Source: Hepatocystis sp. ex Piliocolobus tephrosceles (lineage: Eukaryota > Apicomplexa > Aconoidasida > Haemosporida > Plasmodiidae). From it: a stretch of DNA of 11,739 nucleotides. Positions 1 to 8,800 of the stretch are shown in pieces (within the stretch, counting starts at the first letter, position 1; each line of letters starts with the position of its first letter). The position numbers and the translations under genes are program-made. Below the pieces are notes generated by a model that had not been told where the DNA came from, ran no database searches, and saw only the letters and a program-made list of their open reading frames with translations. The stretch covers positions 1 through 11,739 of the forward strand of contig CABPSV020000460.1 of assembly GCA_902459845.2 (NCBI GenBank), given 5' to 3'.

Positions 1-440
1 TGCAGTAAAAATATAAAAATGAACTTAACAACTAAAAAAAAAAAAAAAAAAAAAAAAAAAAGAAATTGTAAATTTATAACTAAGTGCACGCACTCCCACT
101 CATTTATAGGATGTTTATTTCTTTAAAAGGAAAACTATCTGTAATAATAAATATAGTTTTTATTCCCCTTTTGTTTTTAAATTTTGTTTTAAGTTTTGTT
201 TTAAGTTTTGTTTTATTTTTTTTTGATGCAGTAGTGAGAAAAGTGAAAATGTAGCTAAAAACATACACATATGACAATAGAATGCTGTAGAAAAAAAATG
301 TGTTTTTTTTTATAGTGAATATATGTGTCTAAGCAATCAGCTACTAATTGTATTTATGAATGTGAAAAATTAATGCATAATGGGTAACAATCACTTTTAT
401 GCATGAATAGTTATATTAATATATTGGAATAACATTATGC

Positions 441-472
<32 letters not shown>

Positions 473-945
473 TGATATTATGGATAGTTTTTATAAATAT
501 ATGCTCTTAGCATATACATATATGTATTTATATATAAATGTATATATGTCACAGATTAAATAATGAAAACGTAATAATGCATTTTTTTTTTTTTTTTCTT
601 TTAACGTTTTCTTAAAAATATACATGGCTAGCTATATACGTAAGTTGATTTGAGCGTTTCACATTTAAAATAAAATATAAAAACAATAAAGTTAAAAAAA
701 AAAAAAAAAAAAACAACAAAATGAATAAACTAACAAAGAACTCAAAAGGTTAATACATGTGTATTTATTTTATGAAAAATTGCACACTATAACAAACTCG
801 TGTTGTTTCCATGTGTTAGCATGTTATTACATTTTAATTTTTAATCATATGAATTATTCTTTTACTACCTAAGTTCTTTTACCAACTAAATATTTATACT
901 AATTAATTTTTTTTATATTTATCTGAATATCTTAATCATTGGAAC

Positions 946-946
<1 letters not shown>

Positions 947-994
<48 letters not shown>
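947..994. repeat. Poly(T) tract, 48 bases
   Basis: This is an uninterrupted run of T from 947 to 994, read as poly(A) on the minus strand. Long poly(dA:dT) tracts are stiff and generally exclude nucleosomes, and they are common between Plasmodium genes. The exact length is vulnerable to sequencing and assembly error. Confidence 0.9.
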
Positions 995-1895
995 CTCTTT
1001 GTGTGTACAAATAATAAAAAGTTACCATACAAAAAATAAAAAAAATGGAACAATTTAAATTCTCTTACAACATCATGTGTGCAATTTTTATTAAAAAATG
1101 CAAAGTGTTTTGCATATATTATACATATAAAAAAGCCAAAAAAAAAAAAAAAAATAAATCAAAAGAAACTATGAAAAGTGTGCCTACATTTGTAGTAAGC
1201 ACTATATATGTACATTTATTTAGATATATAAATACATCAATGTTGTAGTAAATTATATACATACATAGATTTACTTTATTTTAATTAAATTTAATTTTTG
1301 TTTTGTCTTTTTTTTCTTTTGCTATTTTCTTATATATGCTAACTTTTATATTATAAGTTTCGTTTTTATATGGATTTTGTCTTTATTTATTTGATCATTT
1401 ATTTAAAAACATGTTTATAAGAAAGTTTTAATTTTTTTTTAAAGAATAAACGTTTATACAAATGAAAAACATTTTACGATGCATACGCGCGAACTTATAC
1501 ACATAATTAAACGAATATGTGTGCAAAAATATTACAATGGCGATTTAACAACTTTTTTATTTTTTTATTTTTTTTATTTTTTATTATTTTTTATTTTTTT
1601 TGTATGATTAATTGTTACTACAAAAAAGTAGTTATTGTAGTAAAATTAAAAGAATATTTATGACAAATTCGGTGGTTTTCTTCGCTCATGTTCATGCTTC
1701 TACAATGTGTGTACACATATTATCTAAATATGAATGAATAAATAGCATGTTATAAAAAAAAGAAAAATACTTTCAAAAATGTGTTACGGTTACTTTTCCT
1801 TTTTTTTTTTTTTTTTTTTACTTATAAAGTTGAGATTTAAAAGAAAAAAAAAAAAAAAATTCAAATAAACAAAAAATTAAATATTAAATATTTTT

Positions 1896-1913
1896 ATGAC
1901 CATATTTGGTCAT
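1896..1913 (-). other. Short perfect stem-loop in the probable 3' UTR of the DUF1279 gene
   Basis: ATGACCA (1896-1902) and TGGTCAT (1907-1913) are exact inverted repeats around a 4-base loop. In the minus-strand transcript this would be a 7-bp hairpin with an AAUA loop, 71-88 nt after the stop codon at 1984-1986. It stands out because it contains G/C pairs in otherwise nearly pure A/T sequence. There is no T-run geometry of a bacterial terminator and no known function. It could be chance or a 3' UTR element. Confidence 0.35.
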
Positions 1914-1983
1914 GTTTCTGTTTAAATTTTTTTGCTTTTTGCAATAAACGGTAAAAAAAAAAAAAAAAAAAAATTTAAAACTA

Positions 1984-3399
1984 TTAAGATTTTAGTCTAC
2001 TTCCTTTTTTCAATCTGATTATTTTTGCTATATATGGTGTTATAATAATAGTAATAAGTATCCTAACTGGCTCTGTTATTTTGGATGCTATATAAGCAAA
2101 TATAAGTTCTCCCCATAAGGAATCTATTTTTTTATGTACATCATCAGTGATGTATTTACTTAAGTGCATTTTTTCTGCATAATAAGTTAAATCAGATAAT
2201 GATATATATTTAAAATGTACACATAAATAAGAACAGCCAAAAGTTATTAAAAAAACAGTAAAATATGTCCCAATACCAACATAACCATATTTTTTAAAAA
2301 ATGCTTTTAATCTTGATTGTGCTATTTTTGATTTATTAATAAATTCTTGTTGTGCTTTAAATAGTTTTTCTTTTCTTAATTTATATTTTGTTTTTTCTTC
2401 ATAATATATATCCATAAAAAATCTATTATTTTTAGTATTAATATTATTATTTTCTTTTATATTACCATCAATAGTAATATTATTATTACTGTTATTTCTT
2501 TTTAAAAAGTTGGAAATTTTTTTTTTTGTATTCATTATTGCTGTTCTATATATATGTTCTTTAGAATATAATTTTAATTTTTCAGCTTTTTTATTATATT
2601 TTACTAAAATATGATTTATTTTTTGTTTTTCTTTTTGAATTCTTTTCATAATTATTTTATAATTATGTTTGTCTTTTAGTTTTGTTAATATGTCTTTAAT
2701 CTTTTTTGTTACTAATAAAGAATGATCATTGAGTAAATTAAATTTTTTCAAATTTCTGTTTTTATTTATTACTTTTGTGGGATCTTGTTGGTTTTTCCCA
2801 TCACTCACATGTGTATTACTATGAAGTGGTGTGTTACCATATGTTGTTTCATCAGTTTTGTCCGTATTATTACTGAATTTGTTTTCACCACTATCATTAT
2901 TTATGTTTTTGTACCTTTCTGTTTTTTTGTTATTCCGATTTTGTTTCTTTTCATTTTTTTCTGATTTATTTATTGTAGAAAAGAAAGTTTTATTATAAAA
3001 CGGAAATGGAAATTTTTTTTCATAATAACTTGGTCTTCTTAATAAGGAATAACATTTTTTGTCTACATTAGAAAATTTATATTTATTGAAACAAAACAAA
3101 TTATAGTTACAATTCTTGTTAACTTTCAAATGGCTGTTGTTTAAAGTTAACTTATTGTTAAAATTTTCACAGTTAAATTTTTTATAGTTAAAATTTTCAT
3201 AGTTAAAAATTTCATAGTTAAAATTTTTTTTATTTTTACAGCCTATAAAATTTTTATTAGGCTTAAAAAAAGGGTAAACACATATCTCATTACTTTTTAA
3301 AAATGTATTAAAATGTGTTAAATTGTTTTGTGGATGTTTTATTATATTTTTTTTTAATATTGTTCCAGAAAGAAGTTTTTTTTTTACATTTCTAAGCAT
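1984..3399 (-). CDS. FAM210-like (DUF1279) membrane protein, probably mitochondrial
   Basis: This 471-residue protein has a recognisable C-terminal DUF1279 (FAM210) domain at about residues 363-462. It has the family opening LKAFFKKYGYVGIGTYF, a first membrane span at about 375-396, and a second hydrophobic stretch at 430-461 containing the conserved-looking EPVRI motif followed by a basic tail. FAM210 proteins of animals and fungi are mostly mitochondrial inner-membrane proteins; the biochemical role is not settled. The N-terminus (MLRNVKKKLL...) is basic and lacks acidic residues for the first 37 positions, as in a mitochondrial presequence. Residues 60-82 are degenerate five-residue NYENF-type repeats. 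Residues 145-215 are hydrophilic and disordered-looking, and 225-365 are Lys-rich and probably helical. The ATG at 3399 is supported because TGA, TAA and TGA lie in frame within 21 nt upstream. No intron is evident. It is far longer than the domain alone, mainly through the parasite-specific N-terminal two thirds. The domain call is firm; the location is inferred. Confidence 0.85.
   Translation of the reverse strand: MLRNVKKKLLSGTILKKNIIKHPQNNLTHFNTFLKSNEICVYPFFKPNKNFIGCKNKKNFNYEIFNYENFNYKKFNCENFNNKLTLNNSHLKVNKNCNYNLFCFNKYKFSNVDKKCYSLLRRPSYYEKKFPFPFYNKTFFSTINKSEKNEKKQNRNNKKTERYKNINNDSGENKFSNNTDKTDETTYGNTPLHSNTHVSDGKNQQDPTKVINKNRNLKKFNLLNDHSLLVTKKIKDILTKLKDKHNYKIIMKRIQKEKQKINHILVKYNKKAEKLKLYSKEHIYRTAIMNTKKKISNFLKRNNSNNNITIDGNIKENNNINTKNNRFFMDIYYEEKTKYKLRKEKLFKAQQEFINKSKIAQSRLKAFFKKYGYVGIGTYFTVFLITFGCSYLCVHFKYISLSDLTYYAEKMHLSKYITDDVHKKIDSLWGELIFAYIASKITEPVRILITIIITPYIAKIIRLKKGSRLKS
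3154..3222 (-). repeat. Degenerate 15-bp coding repeat (NYENF-type pentapeptides)
   Basis: About four and a half 15-bp units lie inside the DUF1279 gene and encode FNYEI, FNYEN, FNYKK, FNCEN and FNN at residues 60-82. The units differ by several base changes, so this array is older or less homogenised than the minisatellite upstream of the gene. Its spacing keeps the reading frame. Confidence 0.8.
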
Positions 3400-3450
3400 T
3401 CTTCAGCCTTGTTATCAAAAAAAAAAAAATAAATAAATAAACAAACAAAC

Positions 3451-3750
3451 AAACTAGTGAGTAGGCAAACAAACTAGTGAGTAGGCAAACAAACTAGTGA
3501 GTAGGCAAACAAACTAGTGAGTAGGCAAACAAACTAGTGAGTAGGCAAACAAACTAGTGAGTAGGCAAACAAACTAGTGAGTAGGCAAACAAACTAGTGA
3601 GTAGGCAAACAAACTAGTGAGTAGGCAAACAAACTAGTGAGTAGGCAAACAAACTAGTGAGTAGGCAAACAAACTAGTGAGTAGGCAAACAAACTAGTGA
3701 GTAGGCAAACAAACTAGTGAGTAGGCAAACAAACTAGTGAGCAGGCAAAC
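3451..3750. repeat. 20-bp minisatellite, 15 copies, upstream of the DUF1279 gene
   Basis: The unit AAACTAGTGAGTAGGCAAAC is repeated head to tail exactly 15 times. Only the last copy differs (GTAGG to GCAGG, at 3741-3745). It occupies -52 to -351 relative to the DUF1279 start codon. The unit has 8 G/C of 20, much richer than its surroundings, and contains an ACTAGT palindrome. AAAC tetranucleotides flank both ends (about 3440-3454 and 3747-3759), suggesting the array grew out of an (AAAC)n microsatellite. The unit length is not a multiple of three and every frame meets a stop within three units, so it is not coding. Confidence 0.97.
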
Positions 3751-3798
3751 AAACAAACAAAAAAAATGAAACAAATAAACAAAGTAAAGCAAAAACGA

Positions 3799-3806
<8 letters not shown>

Positions 3807-3845
<39 letters not shown>
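3807..3845. repeat. (AT)n dinucleotide microsatellite
   Basis: An uninterrupted alternating AT run of about 39 bases lies just beyond the 20-bp minisatellite in the 5' flank of the DUF1279 gene. Such runs are typical of Plasmodium intergenic DNA, are easily unwound and are highly variable in length. Confidence 0.9.
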
Positions 3846-3846
<1 letters not shown>

Positions 3847-4500
3847 GTTAGTAGTCGTATAAGCTCATAAACAAACACAAACACGTAAATTATTATTTTA
3901 TATAAGCAAAAGTAATTGTCACTTTTATTTATTTTTTAGTTTTTTTTTTTATTTTATTTTGCCTTTTTGTTTAATTATGAATGGCCTCGTATCGGTATAC
4001 ATAAATTTAATTGCTCACTTAAATAAGCTTTACACATATATATATACGCATATACATGTTGTGAAAATGTATTTACATTTGCTTATATACTACATGTTGT
4101 ATCAATCCAGGTGTCAAACAACCTTGAATAATACACTTTAATAACTTCGTTTTTTTTTTTTTTTTTTTCTTTTTTATTTATCTTTTACAACATTTTATGT
4201 TACTTTTATTTTATAAAAAGTTTTGTTTTTTGTAAGGCTTTTTTTATTATTAAGTCATTTTATTCTATAAATGTACTTTGATCAAATAATACCAAACATA
4301 AGGAGAAAGAAAAAAAAAAAGTTATGTGTATTTTTTAGAGTACAAACGTTTTTTAACATTTTTTTTTTTTTTTTTTTTTTTTTTTTCCTTTAACATATTA
4401 ACATTGTACTGCATTTATTATGTCACTTAAAAAAATAAAATTACATTTTTTATCAAAGCATAATAAATGTTTTTAATTAGTTAATGCATGCTTTTTTTAA

Positions 4501-4531
<31 letters not shown>

Positions 4532-4624
4532 CACAAGGAGCACTATTAACAGTTTTGTGCTTTTATGCTACAAACATTATCAATTTTTATTTTGCTTCCT
4601 TTGTCAACTTCGTTTGTTCAATTA

Positions 4625-4706
4625 TTTTAAATTTTAACTTTTAAATTTTAACTTTTAAATTTTACTTTTAAATTTTAACTTTTAAATTTTACTTTTAAAT
4701 TTTAAC
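4625..4706. repeat. 13/14-bp AT-only-plus-C tandem array, six units
   Basis: Six consecutive units read TTTTAAATTTTAAC (14 bp) or TTTTAAATTTTAC (13 bp), in the order 14, 14, 13, 14, 13, 14. The second half therefore looks like a 27-bp higher-order repeat. Each unit holds the short palindrome AAATTT and one C. It lies in the spacer about 1.2-1.3 kb upstream of the DUF1279 start. No coding role is apparent. Confidence 0.9.
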
Positions 4707-4931
4707 TTTTTTTCCATTTTTTTTTTTATTTCTTTCCATTTTGTGCTTTGGAAAAAGTGATAAAAAAAAAAAAATCTTTGCATAGTTACAATTGATTTTA
4801 AAGCTAGTATAAAACGATGTTGTAGGAGAGAAAACATGTTAATAGATAAAAAGTTGTATTCGACAAATAAGACATAAACAAAAATAAGTATACATATATA
4901 TATACATACGTATATATATATATATATATAC

Positions 4932-4934
<3 letters not shown>

Positions 4935-4983
<49 letters not shown>
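4935..4983. repeat. Poly(T) tract, 49 bases
   Basis: This is an uninterrupted T run preceded by a short TA/CA-rich alternating stretch (about 4890-4934). It is nearly the same length as the T48 tract at 947-994. It may be a nucleosome-free element; its length is sensitive to assembly error. Confidence 0.9.
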
Positions 4984-5730
4984 CCACATATACATTGCTG
5001 TTAATACATTTATAAGTGTAAATATTCATCAATTCATTATATTGTCTCCTTTTACAATCATTTTAGCTATAAAAAAAAAAAAACTGAGTTAAAAAAAAAA
5101 AAAAAATTATTGTGGGTAATTTAGTGATAGTTAGTTGTATAAAGCTAGCTACGGTTTATTACATTAAAAAAACAAAATAATAACAGTATGTATGATAATA
5201 TTAATGAGAAAACAGTAGTTGTGATAATAGTAATGAGAAGATGAAATAAAGGAAAAATGTTTAAGGTTTGTAAGATTACTTACGTATATAAATAATGTTA
5301 ATTATTATGTTAAAAATACAATAATAATTTTCATCTTTATATTTACAATATAGTATCATAAAAAAAACATTATACAAAATATATGAACAATATATGTTCA
5401 CTGAATATAATAAGCACATTAAAAAAAAAAAAAAAAATAGAAAATAAAAAAAATAAAATAAAAAATAAAAAAAAATAAATATTGTAATAAAGCAAAGTGC
5501 CTTAGTGTTTTAATTAAAATATGTCCATGTGTATATATATATTCATTAAAATTATAACAAACAAAAAAATAAAATAAGAAACGGTAATAAAAAAAAAAAA
5601 AAAAAATGTAATGAGATATAATATAATATTAAAAGTTTTTACTAAAAGTGCCTACTCAGATGAAAAAAATTTACAAAAATGAAACAAATATGTGTGAATT
5701 AAAATTAAAAATAACTAAAGTGTTTAAACA

Positions 5731-5733
<3 letters not shown>

Positions 5734-5761
<28 letters not shown>
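5734..5761. repeat. (TA)n dinucleotide microsatellite in the hydrolase 3' flank
   Basis: A 28-base alternating TA run lies about 105 bp downstream of the hydrolase stop codon on the transcript strand. It probably falls in the 3' UTR. Nothing indicates a coding function for the short frames that cross it. Confidence 0.85.
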
Positions 5762-5767
<6 letters not shown>

Positions 5768-5865
5768 GGAGTGATATTTATATATAGTTGTGCTTTTTCG
5801 CACATGCTTTTACCGTTTCTTTTTTTAATTAATATATTGTGATGTATACATATCCACAATATAAG

Positions 5866-8800
5866 TTACTCATTTACACAATGTTCAACAGTTTTGTTCA
5901 ACCAATCTATTAAAATAGAAATTGTAGTCATTGAGTCCGGTTCTCCTGGTAATGTATGACAGCCATATTTTAAAATATAAGCAGATATATTTTTGAATTT
6001 TGTATAATCTGAATATAAATTCTCATCACATATATTGTTTTTTTTTAAGTCAATTGATTTATAATACCCATGGTCAAATTTATTCCAAATAGTAACTTCA
6101 AGGGGATTATAGCTATTGATAAAACTATTGTTGTTATTTTCTACATTTTTTTTTTTATCATGTTCTTCCTCTAGTTTATTTCCATTTTTAAGTATTACAT
6201 CCGTAGTTTCCTGTTTGGATATATTATTTTGATTAGTTGTTATTATAGTTGTATTTTTTTGAAGTGTACAATTATTTAAGTTATTGTTGCTGTTAAGACC
6301 ATTAAGGTTTATATTCATTTCTGTTTGTTTATTCACATCAGGTAATACATTAATATTATCATTTACTTCATCCGATTTAATAGTGTTACACACAATATTG
6401 TTTACGTTTTTATTTATATCTGAGTTATTAATAGTGTCATTAACAGTGCCATCATTTACAGTGCCACCATTTACAGTGCCACCATTTACAGAGCTACCAT
6501 TTACAATGCCACCATTTATAGAGCCACCATTTATAGTGCCACCATTTATAGTGCCACCATTTATAGTGCCACCATTTACAGTGCCACCATTTACAGTGCC
6601 ACCATTTACAGATCCAGATACAGTATTATTGTTTAATTTGTCCAACGTTATAGTTGTAATGTTTGGATCAGTTAGCGATTGTTTTTGTTGTGATTGATCA
6701 TTAAAATCACTTACATTCCCTATATTTGTATCAGTTACAATATTCGCTTCTCTTTTTTCATTTTGTTGTTCTTGTTGTTTATCCATCCTTAACTTATACA
6801 AATGTATAAGTTTTTTAAAAATTTCTACTGTACCTATAGGATCAACTACAGAATCATTTTTTGATTGAATAACAATAATATTAACATTACTTTCTTCTAC
6901 TGGTTTTAAATATTCAAGGTCAAGACAATTATCAGCAGCTAATAAACATTCTAACATTATTTTAATACATAAAGAACCACAAAATTGATACGGATCTATT
7001 GCTGAGTCGGCTTTTATCCATGGATATATTGCATTACCTTCTTTTACATTAATAGTTAAACGAGGGAAAACATGTTGAATTAGTTTTGTAGCTGGAATTA
7101 AAATTTTATAACTCATTTTATTTTTTTGTTTTCCTAAATTTAACATAGGTGATATTAATACTAGTGATTTTATATATTTTTTCCATTTTTTATTACATTT
7201 AAATATTGCTTCAAGAGTTTTTAAAGCTATACAACCACCCATAGATAATCCCATAATAATAATAGGTTTAACGTTATTTTCTTTTTCCCATTCATTTATA
7301 AATAATTCTAAAGCTTGTAAAGAATCTAAAACAAAATCATTAAAATTCTGTATATAACATCTATAATTACAATATCCTTCAGAAATACCATGTGATTGAT
7401 TATCTATTCCAAAAAAAGAAAAATTATTTTCATTCAATTTTTCAATCCAACTATTTTTGTATGATAATGTTCTAGGACCACAATTACAAAATTCACAAAC
7501 ACCACACATAGAACAATAATATACATTGGAATCATAAAAATGAAATTTCTCATCTTTAGTTGGTAATAAAACATTATCATCTGAAATAATATCATCATCG
7601 TCCTCCTCGTCATTATCTTCATCATTATCATCATTATCACTATCACCATTACCACCATTAATAAAATATCCATTATGTTTCATACTATTATTTAATCTAT
7701 TATTATTAATTATTGTTGTTATATTACACAATCCTTTTTCACTTATATTATTATTACTATTATTGTTCATATTATTATTATTTAACATATTTAAATTTTC
7801 GTTTATATTTGAAGATATACAAGAAAAACAAGAAAAAAGGGAACTCTTTCTTTTATCTAATATTTTGGGTTCAGCTTCATCTAAAGATACGTATGATAAA
7901 ACAGAACTATTATCACTATTGCAACCAGTGTTGTTTCTACCACCATTACTACCAGTATCACTGTTGTTATTATCATAGTCATCACTACTGTTACCACCAC
8001 CACTTGTGTTGGTTACATTAAAATTATTTATGTTACTTATATTATTTATGTTGCTTATATTATTTATGTTGCTTATGTTATTTATGTTACTTATGTTATT
8101 GTTGTTAGTATTATCTTCTAAATATGGTGGTGATGAGTTCGCTAATGATATTTTTGATTTTTTTTTTTTTTTTTTCTTATTCTTATTGTCATCTTTGTCA
8201 TTATTTATATCACCATCTTTGTCGTTATTTATATTACCATCTTTGTCGTTATTTATATTGCCATCTTTGTCGTTATTTATATTGCCATCTTTGTCGTTAT
8301 TTATATTACCATCTTTGTCGTTATTTATATTGCCATTTTTATCGTTATTTATATTGCCATTTTTATCGTTATTTATATTGTTATTATTATTAACAAATTG
8401 GCTAGTCTCGTCAAACTTATTATAATACATGTTTTGTTCTCCAGTGTTATCAACATGTTTTGTCACAAAATTATTCATATTAATTGAATCAACATTTTTA
8501 TAAATATGTCCATTATTTTGGCTCCCATTATTTTGGCACCCATTATTTTGGCACCCATTATTTTGGCACCTATTACTTTCATCATTTTCTTCTTTATTTT
8601 CTTCTTTATTTTCTTCTTTATTTTCTTCTTTATTTTTATTTTTATCTTTATCTTTGTCGCTATCTTTATCAATTCCCTTTTTATTATTTTCTAAATTTGC
8701 ATTACTATTTGTATTACTATTTTTGCTATTAATTATATTTTTACCTTCTGGAAAAGTGTTAGGGGACTCTGCTTTATATTTAATATTCGATTTTTGTGAT

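Larger units (their letters stand above)
1..1983. other. Non-coding AT-rich spacer downstream of the DUF1279 gene
   Basis: I see no convincing gene in this stretch. It consists of A/T homopolymers (for example A28 at 34-61, A28 at 445-472 and T48 at 947-994) separated by short mixed-sequence patches. A 12-bp unit, TTTTGTTTTAAG, is repeated about 2.8 times at 182-215. One 67-codon plus-strand frame at 1045-1248 is low complexity, with a lysine run from an A tract, and matches no family I recognise. The right end should hold the 3' UTR of the minus-strand gene that stops at 1984, including a small hairpin at 1896-1913. A neighbouring gene may begin beyond position 1. Confidence 0.75.
3400..5865. 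other. 2.4-kb non-coding spacer between the hydrolase stop and the DUF1279 start
   Basis: This region should contain the promoter and 5' UTR of the minus-strand DUF1279 gene on the left and the 3' UTR of the hydrolase on the right. It holds a 20-bp minisatellite (3451-3750), an AT dinucleotide run (3807-3845), a 13/14-bp array (4625-4706), a T49 tract (4935-4983), a T28 tract (4359-4386) and another TA run (5734-5761). Short frames at 3959-4141, 4682-5032, 5648-5842 and 5671-5859 are low complexity or lack ATG starts and are not supported as genes. No RNA gene was recognised. Confidence 0.7.

Noticed and set aside
1045..1248. 67-codon plus-strand frame
   Set aside because: It is Lys/Tyr/Ile-rich with a homopolymer lysine run, has no recognisable motif, and is a length easily reached by chance with an A tract.
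3451..3750. CRISPR-like array
   Set aside because: The 20-bp units are directly adjacent with no spacers, and the genome is eukaryotic.
3959..4141. 60-codon plus-strand frame in the large spacer
   Set aside because: It opens with TTG rather than ATG, no family features are visible, and its composition matches the surrounding spacer.
4682..5032. Two overlapping minus-strand frames with long lysine runs
   Set aside because: They exist only because the T49 tract reads as lysines and the TA run as Tyr/Ile; there is no protein-like complexity.
5648..5859. Opposed short frames on both strands downstream of the hydrolase
   Set aside because: Both are carried by the stop-free TA microsatellite and lie in the probable 3' UTR.
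6284..6697. 137-codon plus-strand frame rich in VPPFT repeats
   Set aside because: It is the antisense shadow of the NGG-type repeats in the hydrolase gene.
7713..8425. Several plus-strand frames across the hydrolase repeats
   Set aside because: They are antisense readings of the Asn/Asp/Lys repeat arrays; unit lengths divisible by three keep several frames open.
8475..8732. Frames on both strands over the KEEN and CQNNG arrays
   Set aside because: They are shadows of coding repeats in the hydrolase, with no independent support.
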